Shown one piece after another: positions 24,355 to 33,936 of a stretch of DNA of 47,610 nt. Position 1 is the stretch's first letter; each line of letters opens with the position of its first letter. The notes below the pieces were generated by a model. The model saw nothing but the letters and a program-made list of their open reading frames with translations. It was not told the DNA's origin and did no database searches. The DNA comes from Bacteroidota bacterium (GTDB taxonomy: Bacteria; Bacteroidota; Bacteroidia; Flavobacteriales_F; PHOS-HE28): positions 1 through 47,610 of the forward strand of contig JAFEAI010000052.1 in NCBI GenBank assembly GCA_018266475.1, in the 5' to 3' direction. The translations under genes were made by a program, and so were the position numbers.

Positions 24355-26625
24355 ATGGCACACGTTTTCGACATCGATATGATCAAGGCGGTGTACGACC
24401 GCTATCCTGCACGAGTGGCTGCGGCACGCAAGGCATTGGGCCGTCCGCTCACCCTCACCGAAAAGATCCTCTACGCCCACCTTACCGAAGGTGCCGCCAC
24501 CAAGGAGCACAAGCGGGCGGTGGAATATGTGGATTTTGCGCCGGACCGCGTGACCATGCAGGATGCCACCGCGCAGATGGCCCTGCTGCAGTTCAGCACC
24601 ACCGGGCGCAAAAAGGTGGCCGTGCCCAGCACCGTACACTGCGACCACCTGATCCAGGCCCGCGTGGGCGCCAAGCAGGACCTGCAGGACGCCTTGAACA
24701 AGGGCAACGAGGTGTACCAGTTCCTTGAAAGCATCAGCAATAAGTACGGAATCGGTTTCTGGAAGCCCGGCGCGGGCATCATCCACCAGGTGATGTTGGA
24801 GAACTACGCCTTCCCCGGGGGCATGATGATCGGCACCGACAGCCACACGCCCAACGGCGGCGGCTTGGGCATGCTGGCCATCGGCGTGGGCGGCGCCGAT
24901 GCCTGCGATGTGATGAGCGGGTTGCCGTGGGAGCTGAAGCAGCCCAAGATCATCGGTGTGTATCTCACCGGAAAGCTCAGCGGCTGGGCCAGCGCCAAGG
25001 ACGTGATCCTGGTGGTGGCCGGCATCCTCACCGTGAAAGGCGGCACCGGCACCATTCTTGAATACTTCGGTCCGGGTGCGGAGAGCCTCAGCTGCACCGG
25101 CAAGGGCACCATCTGCAACATGGGCGCGGAGATCGGGGCCACCACAAGCACTTTCGGCTACGACGACAGCATGCGGCGCTACCTGAACAGCACCGGCCGT
25201 GCAGAGGTGGTGGCCATGGCGGACAAGATCGCGGAGCACCTCACCGGCGATGCAGAGGTCTACGCCGACCCGAAGAAATACTTCGACCAGGTGATCGAGA
25301 TCGACCTGAACACGCTGGAGCCGTACATCAATGGTCCCTATACGCCGGACCTGGCTTGGCCCATCAGCAAGTTCGCTGCTGCGGTGAAGGAGCACGGTTG
25401 GCCGGAAAAATTGGAAGTGGGCCTGATCGGCAGCTGCACCAACAGCAGCTATGAGGACCTTACGCGCAGCGCATCGGTGGCACGCCAAGCGTTGGCCAAG
25501 GGCCTGAAGGCCACCAGCGAGTTCACCGTTACGCCCGGCAGCGAGCAAGTGCGCTACACCGCCGAGCGGGACGGCCTGCTGGCCACCTTCGAGGAAATGG
25601 GCGGCCTGGTGCTGGCCAACGCCTGCGGCCCCTGCATCGGGCAATGGGCGCGCCACACGGACGACCCCGACCGGAAGAACTCCATCCTCACCTCCTACAA
25701 CCGCAACTTCGCCAAGCGCAACGACGGCAACTCCAACACCCACGCCTTCGTGGCCAGTCCCGAGCTGGTAACGGCCATGGCCCTCAGCGGCCACCTCTCC
25801 TTCAATCCGCTCACGGATACGCTCAAGAATGCCAAGGGAGAAGAAGTGAAGCTGGATGAACCCGTTGGCATTGAGCTGCCCCCGAAAGGCTTCGACGTGA
25901 AAGATCCCGGTTACCAGGAACCCGCCGCCGACGGCAGCAAGGTGGAAGTGGTGGTGAAGCCTGACAGCCAGCGCCTGCAGTTGCTGGAACCCTTCCCCGC
26001 GTGGGACGGCAAGAACATCACCGGTGCGGTGCTGCTGATCAAGGCCAAGGGAAAATGCACCACCGACCACATCAGCATGGCCGGGCCATGGCTGCGCTAC
26101 CGCGGGCACTTGGACAACATCAGCAACAATACCCTCATCGGCGCCATCAATGCGTTCAACGGTGAGGCCAACAAGGTGAAAAACCAATTGACCGGCGAAT
26201 ACGGCGAAGTGCCCGCCACGCAGCGCGCCTACAAGGCCGCACACCAGCCCAGCGTGGTGGTGGCAGACCAGAACTACGGTGAGGGAAGCAGCCGCGAGCA
26301 TGCCGCCATGCAGCCCAGGCACCTCGGCGTGAGCGCCGTGCTGGTGAAGAGCTTTGCCCGCATCCACGAGACCAACCTGAAGAAGCAGGGGCTGCTGGGC
26401 ATCACCTTCGACAAGGAAAGCGACTTCGACAAGGTGCAGGAGGACGACCGCTTCGATTTCACCGACCTGGCGCAGTTCGCCCCCGGCAAGCAGCTCACCG
26501 TGGTGCTGCACCACAAGGACGGGTCCTCGGACACCATCAAGTGCAACCACACGTACAATGCCCACCAGATCGAATGGTTCAAGGCCGGCAGCGCATTGAA
26601 CCTGATCCGCAAGCAGCAGAAGTAG
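24355..26625 (+). CDS. acn: Aconitate hydratase
   Basis: This TCA-cycle enzyme isomerises citrate to isocitrate with a 4Fe-4S cluster. From [18 protein letters not shown] it has 756 residues, the length of the mitochondrial-type aconitase. The cluster ligands are visible: Cys361 in [10 protein letters not shown] and Cys424/Cys427 in ACGPCIGQW. The C-terminal swivel domain has [19 protein letters not shown]. The open frame extends far upstream (to 23299) across the ThrE gene, but that part lacks family similarity and precedes the promoter at 24317. It works with icd (18044-19270), though the two are not in one operon. Confidence 0.96.
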   Translation: MAHVFDIDMIKAVYDRYPARVAAARKALGRPLTLTEKILYAHLTEGAATKEHKRAVEYVDFAPDRVTMQDATAQMALLQFSTTGRKKVAVPSTVHCDHLIQARVGAKQDLQDALNKGNEVYQFLESISNKYGIGFWKPGAGIIHQVMLENYAFPGGMMIGTDSHTPNGGGLGMLAIGVGGADACDVMSGLPWELKQPKIIGVYLTGKLSGWASAKDVILVVAGILTVKGGTGTILEYFGPGAESLSCTGKGTICNMGAEIGATTSTFGYDDSMRRYLNSTGRAEVVAMADKIAEHLTGDAEVYADPKKYFDQVIEIDLNTLEPYINGPYTPDLAWPISKFAAAVKEHGWPEKLEVGLIGSCTNSSYEDLTRSASVARQALAKGLKATSEFTVTPGSEQVRYTAERDGLLATFEEMGGLVLANACGPCIGQWARHTDDPDRKNSILTSYNRNFAKRNDGNSNTHAFVASPELVTAMALSGHLSFNPLTDTLKNAKGEEVKLDEPVGIELPPKGFDVKDPGYQEPAADGSKVEVVVKPDSQRLQLLEPFPAWDGKNITGAVLLIKAKGKCTTDHISMAGPWLRYRGHLDNISNNTLIGAINAFNGEANKVKNQLTGEYGEVPATQRAYKAAHQPSVVVADQNYGEGSSREHAAMQPRHLGVSAVLVKSFARIHETNLKKQGLLGITFDKESDFDKVQEDDRFDFTDLAQFAPGKQLTVVLHHKDGSSDTIKCNHTYNAHQIEWFKAGSALNLIRKQQK

Positions 26626-26649
26626 GAACGGGCGGCGGCTGCGGAGGGC

Positions 26650-27318
26650 TCAATCCTCCGCGGCCGGTACGGCACGCCGGCCGCCAAAGATGTACCGGTA
26701 CCCGAGGTTGAGCACCAGTGCATCAGGGATCCGCAGGGGCATGGGGCCTTCGCCGGAAACGGAAACGCAGAACAGGGCTTCCAGGAAGATCCCGCCCCAG
26801 GCATAGTTCAGTTCGCCGCCCACGCCGGCCCGGGCCACAGGTTCCACAAAGGCACGTGCGGTGGTGAAGGTGGTAATGGTGCCGTACCGGTCCTGCCGCC
26901 ATTGCTCCATGGCCTGCCAGCGCCTGGTGAAGCCTGCGCCGGCCACCAAGTACGTGCCCTTGTACAAGCCGTTGGTGCAGTCGTTGTGCTCGAAGGGAAA
27001 GCGCACATCCAGCACGGCGCCTGCCGCAGCGTGGTGCTCGGTGGTGGTTGCGGCAAGCCATGTATGCACGGTGGGGTCGCTTACCGAGCGGTATTCCTCG
27101 CGGTAGGAGCCGCGCATGGGTGCGGACCACACCCCTGCACGCAACGTGCCCGCATGCAGGAAAGTGGGCCGCCACTCAACCTGCAGGCCCGCATGCGCCA
27201 TTTCAGCACCCCACGCATAGTCATGCGATACGCCGCCGAACACGCCTACGGCCCATTGCGGCCGTGCCGGCAGTGCGCTGCCTGCCAGCAGCAGAAGGGC
27301 CATTAGGCGCCATGCCAT
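26650..27318 (-). CDS. Outer-membrane barrel-like secreted protein
   Basis: This 222-residue protein starts with a signal peptide (MAWRLMALLLLAGSALPARPQ) and has repeating amphipathic strands with Gly/aromatic turns, ending LNLGYRYIFGG plus a short acidic tail. It is probably an outer-membrane beta-barrel; no family name is supported. It is convergent with aconitase, 24 bp away. A TACCTTCG box at 27323-27330 (minus) lies only 4 nt before the ATG. Confidence 0.7.
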   Translation of the reverse strand: MAWRLMALLLLAGSALPARPQWAVGVFGGVSHDYAWGAEMAHAGLQVEWRPTFLHAGTLRAGVWSAPMRGSYREEYRSVSDPTVHTWLAATTTEHHAAAGAVLDVRFPFEHNDCTNGLYKGTYLVAGAGFTRRWQAMEQWRQDRYGTITTFTTARAFVEPVARAGVGGELNYAWGGIFLEALFCVSVSGEGPMPLRIPDALVLNLGYRYIFGGRRAVPAAED

Positions 27319-27322
27319 GCAT

Positions 27323-27330
27323 CGAAGGTA
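27323..27330 (-). promoter_or_regulatory. Promoter -7 box directly before the 222-residue barrel gene
   Basis: Minus-strand TACCTTCG has a 4-nt gap to the ATG at 27318, another near-leaderless arrangement. Confidence 0.5.
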
Positions 27331-27355
27331 ATACGAATGCCTATAGGGGTATAAG

Positions 27356-27425
27356 CCATGTGTGCAAGCAAATGGTCGGATAGGGTGCGAAGCCGAGATC
27401 GGACCCTATTGCTTGTTACAACGGC
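27356..27425. repeat. 70-bp imperfect palindrome, copy A
   Basis: This segment is homologous along its full length to the reverse complement of 39565-39636. Outer arms are tgtgcaagcaa/ttgcttgttaca and the core is gtgcgaagccga. An inner stem, atagggt/accctat, is present in this copy. Length and structure fit a REP/BIME or small MITE-like element. Confidence 0.75.
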
Positions 27426-27533
27426 AGCGTGCACGGGGCGGCGTATGCAAAGGGTGCCGCGCAAGGGAAATGAATTGCACCCCCCGGGGCGGGAGGGGAG
27501 CCACCGGCCCCGGCGCATCACCCGAATTAGGGA

Positions 27534-27564
27534 TTGTGGCGGGCCGCATGCCGGAATACGTTTG
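27534..27564 (+). promoter_or_regulatory. Promoter of the 259-residue porin-like gene
   Basis: TTG at 27534 and TACGTTTG at 27557-27564 are separated by 20 nt, a good match to the Bacteroidota -33/-7 layout. ATG follows 19 nt later. Confidence 0.65.
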
Positions 27565-27583
27565 GCAGCAAATAATAACCTCC

Positions 27584-28363
27584 ATGCATACCGCCTGCCG
27601 CTCCGCCTTAGTCGGCCTTTCCCTGGTGGCCGCCACCAGCCTTTCCGCGCAGATCCGCTTCGGCGGCCGCGTAGGCACCAACTTCCTCATCGCCTCGCAA
27701 AAAATCCAGCCGGACCCCAAAAACGCACCCACCACCCCCAAGGGCCTGGGCCTTGTGTTCGGCGGCTATGCCGAAATTCCCTTCTCCGACCTGGTGGGCA
27801 TCCGGCCCGACCTCTCGTTCTCCTTCCGCAAGGCCAAGAATGAGCTCAGCATCAGCAATACGCTCACCAACAACACGGACGTTACCAACGGGGCAGGCGC
27901 CTACACCGGCTCACAGGATTTCAAGGGCGTGAACGACCAGCGGCTGTCCTATTTCCAGATCAATCTGCCGTTGATGTTCAAGCCCAGTGATGGCCTGCGG
28001 ATCATGGTAGGCCCTTCCGTGAATTTCCTGATGGGCGGAAAGCTCAATACCGATGAAACCACCAGCTTCAAGGGAACCGTGACCGGCCAAAACCAGCAGG
28101 GGCAGCAGGTTACGCAATCCATCGACCAGCAGGACTTCCAAACCACCAAGAAGACGGGCAGCGCCGCCATCAAGGATTTCAAAAAGGCCGAAGTGGACGT
28201 AGTGGCCGGCCTGGGCTACACCTTGCCCGTAGGCTTCGACATGGACCTGCGGTTCTACCGCAGCCTCACCACCACCTACGATCATTCCGAAGGAACGGCC
28301 CGCACCCGCTATTGGACCAACCTGGTGGAGTTCTCCGTGGGCTGGACCTTCGGGGGGAAGTAG
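27584..28363 (+). CDS. Porin-family outer-membrane beta-barrel protein
   Basis: This is a 259-residue protein from MHTACRSALVGLSLVAA. The signal peptide is cleaved near SLSAQ, followed by a barrel pattern typical of the Bacteroidota porin-family (PorT-like/OMP_b-brl_2) proteins: FGGRVGTNFLIAS, VGIRPDLSFSFRKAK, YFQINLPLMFKP and a C-terminal FSVGWTFGGK. One long external loop between about 165 and 205 is Gln/Thr-rich. The start fits the promoter at 27557. Frames upstream of 27584 cover the palindromic repeat and are not coding. Confidence 0.82.
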   Translation: MHTACRSALVGLSLVAATSLSAQIRFGGRVGTNFLIASQKIQPDPKNAPTTPKGLGLVFGGYAEIPFSDLVGIRPDLSFSFRKAKNELSISNTLTNNTDVTNGAGAYTGSQDFKGVNDQRLSYFQINLPLMFKPSDGLRIMVGPSVNFLMGGKLNTDETTSFKGTVTGQNQQGQQVTQSIDQQDFQTTKKTGSAAIKDFKKAEVDVVAGLGYTLPVGFDMDLRFYRSLTTTYDHSEGTARTRYWTNLVEFSVGWTFGGK

Positions 28364-28416
28364 GGGCTGCACCACCAGGTGTGCTTGGCTGCATCGTCGG
28401 CCTTGAAAAATCTTGC

Positions 28417-28446
28417 TTGTGATATTTTGTGAAAGGTGTATGTTTG
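28417..28446 (+). promoter_or_regulatory. Promoter of the 188-residue barrel gene
   Basis: TTG at 28417 and TATGTTTG at 28439-28446 have a 19-nt spacer. ATG is at 28472. Confidence 0.65.
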
Positions 28447-28471
28447 GCACCAACCAAACCTTTTCAACAAC

Positions 28472-29038
28472 ATGAAGAAGATTACACTGACGATGGCTGC
28501 CTTGGCAATTGCAGGTAGTATGATGGCCCAGGACAGCGGATTTAGCGCGGGCTTGGACTTGGCCATGCCCATGGGAGACATGGGGGATTCATATTCCTTC
28601 GGCGTGGGTCCTGTGCTTTCGTATGAAAGGGAAGCTGGTTCCAGCGGGTTGGGCGGCTTCAGCTTGGCCTACACGATCATGTTCCCAAAGAGTGATCTCA
28701 TCCAGAGTGGCACAGTAATCCCCATCCAGGCACACTACAAATACTTCTTTGATGACGTGCGTGAAGGCATCTACATCGGGGCCATGTTCGGGCTCGGGAT
28801 CCAAATGATGAAGACGAAGGAAGTCACGGTAGGCGGTATAACTGTCGGGGGCGAATCAGACAGTAACGTGGGCCTTGGGCTTGCACCGGTGGTGGGCTAC
28901 GTACTGAACGAGCGACTGGACCTCGGCCTTCGCTACCAGATCTTGATGACGTCAAAGAGCAACGACGGAACCGTGACCGCGGGTAGCGGATCAAAGGCAT
29001 CGGCATACTTGGGCGTACGCGCGGCATACAACTTCTAA
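28472..29038 (+). CDS. Small outer-membrane beta-barrel protein
   Basis: This is a 188-residue protein from MKKITLTMAALAIAGSMMAQ, a clear signal peptide. The mature chain alternates strands and turns (FSAGLDLAMPMGDMGD, GLGLAPVVGYVLNERLDLGLRY) and ends with the aromatic ...RAAYNF, as in OmpA-like 8-strand barrels without a periplasmic domain. Codons here are slightly more AT-rich than in neighbours. It has its own promoter and a strong terminator (29059-29090), so it is a single-gene unit. Confidence 0.8.
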   Translation: MKKITLTMAALAIAGSMMAQDSGFSAGLDLAMPMGDMGDSYSFGVGPVLSYEREAGSSGLGGFSLAYTIMFPKSDLIQSGTVIPIQAHYKYFFDDVREGIYIGAMFGLGIQMMKTKEVTVGGITVGGESDSNVGLGLAPVVGYVLNERLDLGLRYQILMTSKSNDGTVTAGSGSKASAYLGVRAAYNF

Positions 29039-29058
29039 GCGCAGGCGGTTGCACCGGC

Positions 29059-29090
29059 AAAGGGCCGCTTCCTCCAGGGGGCGGCCCTTT
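29059..29090 (+). terminator. Terminator behind the 188-residue barrel gene
   Basis: A perfect 10-bp stem, aaagggccgc/gcggcccttt, with a 12-nt loop, ending in TTT and followed by catttcc. Confidence 0.75.
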
Positions 29091-29176
29091 CATTTCCGGC
29101 ATGGCGATTGCCCCTTGGGCCGATCGCACCGCATAAATTCGCCCCGCCTCCCTCCGGCAAGATTCAACACAACCGA

Positions 29177-30349
29177 ATGAAACAGCCCATCGCCATCCTC
29201 CTTGCCGCAGCCTGCCAGCTGGCAACGGCCACCCTGCATGCCCAGGCAGTGCCCGACAGCGTGAACCTGGTGCCCAACGGCAGCTTCGAGGAACTGGAAG
29301 GCAAGCTGCGCCGCTTGGGGGGCATTGAATCCGCCAAGGGATGGGGAAGCCCCACGGAAGCCAAGGCGGACCTGTTCAGCGAAAGCATCGACGCCAACTC
29401 GCCGGCCTACGCGCCCAAGAACGCCTACGGGTTCCAAAGCGCCCTCAGCGGCACCAACTACGCCGGGCTGGTGTGGTACAGCTACATGGACAAGCAGCCG
29501 CGCACCTACCTGCAGGTGAAGCTGAAGAAGATGCTGAAGAAGGGCCAGAAGTACTGCGTGAGCTACTACGTTAGCCTGGGCGACCTCAGCAAGTACTCCA
29601 GCGACCACCTGGAGGCCTACCTCAGCCGCATGCTCATCAACAAAAAGGATGCGGCCAGCCTCACCTACGAACCGCAGGTGCCCGCCCTGCGCACCAAGGT
29701 GTACGGCGACGTCAACGGCTGGCAGGGCGTGTGCGGCGTGTACGAGGCCACCGGCGATGAGCAATACCTGATCATCGGCAACTTCGCCGCCAGCGACAAG
29801 GTGACCACCGGCAAGGTGCAGCGCCAGCGCGGCGAAACACGCCCGCAAGTGCCCTTGGCCTACTACTTCGTGGACGATGTGAGCGTGAAGCCCGTGAAAT
29901 ACCTCAGCGAATGCACCTGCGAACAGATCGACAAGGACAAGAGCGAGTACATCTACGGGCGCAAGTACACCACCGACGCCAAGCTCAGCCCGGCCCAGCG
30001 CGTGGACCGCACCGCGATCTACTTCAAGCGCTACAACAAGGACATTGATCCCTCCATGAAGGCCCAGATGGACACCGTGGTCTCCATCCTCAAGGCCAAC
30101 CCGGCGATCAACCTCAAGCTGATCGGCCATACCGACCTGAAGGAAGCCGACCGCGTGCGCATGCGCCCCGACCTCACCGACCTGGACAAGGACCGCGCCG
30201 AAGAGGTGAAGAACTTCCTGGTGCAGGCGGGCATCGCGGCAAGCCGCATCACCGTGGAGGGCCGAAAGGCCAGCGAACCGGCCACGGAAGGGGATGACGA
30301 GGTATCCATGAGCCAGAACCGGCGCGTGGAGCTGGACCTGGCGAAATAG
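29177..30349 (+). CDS. OmpA-family protein with N-terminal NLVPNGSFE module
   Basis: This is a 390-residue protein from MKQPIAILLAAACQLATA with a signal peptide ending at HAQA. Residues 25-245 are a lectin-like/jelly-roll module starting NLVPNGSFEELEG and closing with YYFVDDVSVKPV. The C-terminal 130 residues are an OmpA-like peptidoglycan-binding domain (IYFKRYNKDIDPS, LIGHTDLKEADRV, MSQNRRVELDL), with a short insertion after the HTD motif. It probably anchors the envelope to peptidoglycan. The same N-terminal opening (NLVPNPSFED) appears in the truncated gene at the window end. Confidence 0.85.
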   Translation: MKQPIAILLAAACQLATATLHAQAVPDSVNLVPNGSFEELEGKLRRLGGIESAKGWGSPTEAKADLFSESIDANSPAYAPKNAYGFQSALSGTNYAGLVWYSYMDKQPRTYLQVKLKKMLKKGQKYCVSYYVSLGDLSKYSSDHLEAYLSRMLINKKDAASLTYEPQVPALRTKVYGDVNGWQGVCGVYEATGDEQYLIIGNFAASDKVTTGKVQRQRGETRPQVPLAYYFVDDVSVKPVKYLSECTCEQIDKDKSEYIYGRKYTTDAKLSPAQRVDRTAIYFKRYNKDIDPSMKAQMDTVVSILKANPAINLKLIGHTDLKEADRVRMRPDLTDLDKDRAEEVKNFLVQAGIAASRITVEGRKASEPATEGDDEVSMSQNRRVELDLAK

Positions 30350-30410
30350 CGGCGTAAAGGGCCGATGCCATAAAGAGGCCGAAGCCCGAAGGAGAAACCG
30401 CCCACCCGGC

Positions 30411-31748
30411 ATGCAGGATCGCTTGATGCGGAAAGGGGACCCCCGCGTGATCAGGGCCTGGACCATGTACGACTGGGCCAACTCGGCCTATTCGCTCACC
30501 ATCACCTCGGCGATCTTTCCCATCTACTACACCGCCATCACCATGGTTGACGGCCGCGACCAGGTGCTGGAAACCTACGGCCTGCCGGCCACCTCGCTGC
30601 AGTCCTACACGCTGTCCGCAGGCTTCCTGCTGGTGGCCGCCATCGCACCGCTGCTTTCGGGCATTGCCGACCACCGCGGCAACAAAAAGAACTACCTGAA
30701 GTTCTTCTGCTACATGGGCGCTGCAAGCTGCGCCGGGCTTTTCTTCTTCACGTACGCAAACCTTTGGGCCGGCCTGCTGCTGTTCATGCTGGCCTGCGTG
30801 GGCTTCAGCGGCAGCCTGATCTTCTATGATGCCTTCCTGCCGGAGATCGCCGAACCGCAGGACCACGACCGCGTCAGTGCCCGCGGCTATGCCATGGGCT
30901 ACATCGGCAGTGTGCTTCTGCTGGTGGTCAACCTGCTGATGGTGATGAAGCCGCAGCTCTTCGGCATACCGGACCGCGACGGCCTGCCGGCGCGCATCTC
31001 CTTCCTTTCCGTGGGCGTATGGTGGGCCGGCTGGGCGCAGCTCACCTTCCGCCGCCTGCCGGATGCCCGGGTGCCCAAGGAGGCCAAAAAGCACACGCTT
31101 GCCGCAGGCTACAGGGAACTGCGCCGGGTATGGGGCGAAATGACCGGGCTGGTCCGCCTGCGCCGGTTCCTTCCCGCCTTCTTCATCTTCAACATGGGCG
31201 TGCAAACGGTGATGTACCTCGCCGTTACCTATGCCAAGCAGGAGATCAAGGAGGCCGATGGATCGCCCATCGCCGACGCAAGCCTCATCACCAGCATCCT
31301 GCTGATCCAATTGGTGGCGGCCGCCGGCGCCATGCTCTTTGTGCGCATCAGCAGGCGCGTGGGCAACATCGCCGCCCTCATCATCGGCCTTGCCGCATGG
31401 GCCGCCATCTGCGTGGCCGCATGGCGCATCGGCTCCACCGGGTCCTTCTATATCCTGGCCGCCTGCGTGGGCTTGGTGATGGGCGGTACGCAGGCCCTCT
31501 CGCGCAGCACCTACACCAAGCTGCTGCCCGAAACCGCGGACCACGCCTCCTTCCTGTCCTTCTATGACGTCACCTTCTACCTGGCCACCGTGCTGGGCAC
31601 GTTCGTCTTCGGCCTAGTGAACCAATTGACCGGCGACCTGCGCAACACCATCGTGGCCATCGGCGTGTTCTTCGTGCTGGGCGCCGTGCTGCTGCTGCGC
31701 GTACCGCGTGCCCAAGTGCTTGCACCGGCATCGGGGGGCAAGGGGTAA
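30411..31748 (+). CDS. MFS transporter, UMF1/Atg22-like
   Basis: This 445-residue protein has 12 predicted membrane segments. The N-terminus RVIRAWTMYDWANSAYSL is the hallmark of the UMF1 (Atg22-like) branch of the major facilitator superfamily; IAPLLSGIADHRGNKKN and GTQALSRSTYTKLLP are further family motifs. The yeast relative exports amino acids from the vacuole; the bacterial substrate is unknown. It lies 62 bp behind the OmpA-family gene and 14 bp before lhgO, whose -7 box overlaps the end of this gene. Confidence 0.87.
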   Translation: MQDRLMRKGDPRVIRAWTMYDWANSAYSLTITSAIFPIYYTAITMVDGRDQVLETYGLPATSLQSYTLSAGFLLVAAIAPLLSGIADHRGNKKNYLKFFCYMGAASCAGLFFFTYANLWAGLLLFMLACVGFSGSLIFYDAFLPEIAEPQDHDRVSARGYAMGYIGSVLLLVVNLLMVMKPQLFGIPDRDGLPARISFLSVGVWWAGWAQLTFRRLPDARVPKEAKKHTLAAGYRELRRVWGEMTGLVRLRRFLPAFFIFNMGVQTVMYLAVTYAKQEIKEADGSPIADASLITSILLIQLVAAAGAMLFVRISRRVGNIAALIIGLAAWAAICVAAWRIGSTGSFYILAACVGLVMGGTQALSRSTYTKLLPETADHASFLSFYDVTFYLATVLGTFVFGLVNQLTGDLRNTIVAIGVFFVLGAVLLLRVPRAQVLAPASGGKG

Positions 31749-31753
31749 TTTCG
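31746..31753 (+). promoter_or_regulatory. Candidate -7 box before lhgO
   Basis: TAATTTCG lies 9 nt before the lhgO ATG and overlaps the stop codon of the MFS gene. Confidence 0.4.
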
Positions 31754-31762
31754 CCGCCACGC

Positions 31763-32995
31763 ATGGAAGAGACCTCTACAGGCACGTCGTGGGACGTGGT
31801 GATCGTGGGCGGCGGCATTGTGGGCGCCGCCACTTTTTACAAGCTGCAGCAGCGCTTTCCCCGCAAGCGCATCCTGCTGCTGGAAAAGGAAGCGCAGCTA
31901 AGCGACCACCAGACCGGCCACAACAGCGGCGTGATCCATAGCGGCATCTACTACAAGCCGGGCAGCAAGAAGGCCCTTACCTGCGCCAAGGGGCGGCGCG
32001 AGCTGGTGGACTTCGCCAAGCAGCATGGCGTGAAGCACGACGTGTGCGGCAAGATCATTGTGGCGGTGACCGAAGAGGAACTGCCGCGGCTGGAGCAGAT
32101 CCACCAGCGCGGCATCGCCAACGGCATCGAGGACCTGCGTCGCATCGATGCCGCGGAGATCAAGGCCATCGAACCGTACTGCCAGGGCATTGCAGGGCTG
32201 TGGGTGGGCTGCACGGGCATCATCGATTTCCGGGGAGCGGTGCAGCGGATGGCCGGGCTGGCCATCGCGCTGAACCCGGCGTCGGCGGTGCATGTGGGCG
32301 AAAAAGTGCTTGCCACCGAGCCCGCTGCGCAGGGCAGCGTGGTGCGCACCTCCAAGGGCAGCTACACCGCACAGGCCGTGATCTTCTGCGCCGGCCTGCA
32401 AAGCGACCGCATGGCCCGGGCCGACGGCGTGAAGGTGAACGAGCAGGTGGTGGGATTCCGCGGCGATTACTATGAGCTTACCGAGCAGGGCAGGCACAAG
32501 GTGAAGAACCTCATCTATCCCGTGCCCGACCCGCGATTTCCGTTCCTGGGCGTACACTTTACCCGCATGACCGACGGCAGCACCGAGTGCGGGCCCAACG
32601 CGGTGTTCACCTTCAAGCGCGAAGGCTACGGGAAAACCGATTTCAGCCTGCGCGACACGTGGGATGCGCTGACCTACGGCGGCACGTGGAAGCTCTTCTT
32701 CAAGAACATGGCCTACGGCATTGATGAGTACCGCAGGGCGTTCAGCAAGAAGCTGTTCCTGAAAACCCTGCAGCGGCTGGTGCCGGACTTGCGCATGGAG
32801 GACATCCGGCCGGGCCGTGCCGGGGTGCGCGCCATGCTGTTGGGCATGGACGGGGAGATGGTGGACGACTTCCGCATCGAGCGCACCGGAAGCCACATCC
32901 ACGTGCTCAATGCGCCATCCCCGGCCGCCACCGCCTGCTTGGCCATCGGTGAGCACATTGTGGACCTGTGCGTGGAGGAAGGCGTCCTGGCCTGA
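31763..32995 (+). CDS. lhgO: L-2-hydroxyglutarate oxidase
   Basis: This FAD enzyme oxidises L-2-hydroxyglutarate to 2-oxoglutarate and passes electrons to the respiratory chain or oxygen. It is a 410-residue protein of the DAO superfamily: dinucleotide motif VVIVGGGIVGAATF at 12-25, then LLLLEKE, the LhgO-typical HQTGHNSGVIHSGIYYKPGS near 48-68, and near the C-terminus IHVLNAPSPAATACLAIG. It removes a by-product of 2-oxoglutarate reduction. Nearby icd makes 2-oxoglutarate, but the genes are not linked. Confidence 0.9.
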   Translation: MEETSTGTSWDVVIVGGGIVGAATFYKLQQRFPRKRILLLEKEAQLSDHQTGHNSGVIHSGIYYKPGSKKALTCAKGRRELVDFAKQHGVKHDVCGKIIVAVTEEELPRLEQIHQRGIANGIEDLRRIDAAEIKAIEPYCQGIAGLWVGCTGIIDFRGAVQRMAGLAIALNPASAVHVGEKVLATEPAAQGSVVRTSKGSYTAQAVIFCAGLQSDRMARADGVKVNEQVVGFRGDYYELTEQGRHKVKNLIYPVPDPRFPFLGVHFTRMTDGSTECGPNAVFTFKREGYGKTDFSLRDTWDALTYGGTWKLFFKNMAYGIDEYRRAFSKKLFLKTLQRLVPDLRMEDIRPGRAGVRAMLLGMDGEMVDDFRIERTGSHIHVLNAPSPAATACLAIGEHIVDLCVEEGVLA

Positions 32996-33026
32996 TCAGG
33001 TACGGGAAATGCGTAAGCCAGCGTTT

Positions 33027-33044
33027 GTGCGGAGGCTTCCGCAC
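33027..33044. terminator. Bidirectional hairpin between lhgO and a barrel gene
   Basis: GTGCGGA-GGCT-TCCGCAC, a perfect 7-bp stem with a 4-nt loop, lies between two convergent genes. Confidence 0.5.
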
Positions 33045-33061
33045 CCGTATTGGAGGAGGCC

Positions 33062-33805
33062 TTAGAAGGAAATACCCACGACCAGGCCCAGCGCCCCCGA
33101 GTTGGCCGTGTAGGCGGTGAACGACGGGTAGGTGCCATAGTAGCCATTGTACAAGTGGTCCACCCGCACAAAGTCCATGCGCTGCATTTCGTAGCTGAGG
33201 CCGACGTGCATGGCAATTTTATCCGAGAGGCCGAACTGGATCCCTGCGGACGGATTGAGCAGGAAGCCGAGGCTGCGGAGGCTGTTGCTGGCATCAAAGG
33301 AGTATCCTATGCCCACGGCCAAGTAGGGCGTGGTTTTATCGCGGATAAAGGTGGTGCGGAAATCTGCGAACAGGGGGATCACTGCAGCGGATTCACCCGT
33401 GTATAGGCGCAGGCCGGTGCCGAGGCCGATGGAGAAGTAGGGGTTGATCTGCACGCCATTGATGATGTTGAGGCTCAACCTGTCCATGCCATGCGTGCCC
33501 GCACCGATCTGGCCCCCTACATCCACAATGCCCCGGTAGTGCGCCCCTTCGCGGGCCGCGTTGGCGCGTGTGCCTTGCGGCACCTTTCGCGGCTCTTTCG
33601 TGATCTTTTCCACCTGGGCCAATTCATACACGAAAACACTGCCGTCGCTGGTCTCTATCTTGAGCGAAACGTTGGGCACCTGTTCCACGATCATGCCACG
33701 GATGATGCTGCCGTTCTTCAGGTATACCACGTCCTGGTAATCGGTTTGCCCGAAGGCGCATGCGGTGACCATGGAGAACAAGAGCAGGACAATGAATTTT
33801 CGCAT
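33062..33805 (-). CDS. Outer-membrane barrel protein with N-terminal strand-rich domain
   Basis: This is a 247-residue protein from MRKFIVLLLFSMVTACAFGQ. The signal peptide is followed by a small domain (residues 22-65) of the type seen before many Bacteroidota barrels (DVVYLKNGSIIRGMIVEQVP, then VYELAQVEKITKEP). From about residue 85 to the end a beta-barrel follows, finishing LGLVVGISF. The function of the leading domain is not known. Convergent with lhgO. Confidence 0.8.
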   Translation of the reverse strand: MRKFIVLLLFSMVTACAFGQTDYQDVVYLKNGSIIRGMIVEQVPNVSLKIETSDGSVFVYELAQVEKITKEPRKVPQGTRANAAREGAHYRGIVDVGGQIGAGTHGMDRLSLNIINGVQINPYFSIGLGTGLRLYTGESAAVIPLFADFRTTFIRDKTTPYLAVGIGYSFDASNSLRSLGFLLNPSAGIQFGLSDKIAMHVGLSYEMQRMDFVRVDHLYNGYYGTYPSFTAYTANSGALGLVVGISF

Positions 33806-33936
33806 GGGTAAACGGTTTTTCGACAATAAGCTGCACACACGGGAATTGTGCGCAAATTAACCAATGCTGAGCAAGGAGCGGCTCCCGGCCTTCAGCGCCT
33901 TCCCAGCCTGAAAGCGGCGGTATGGCACCGCCCTCC

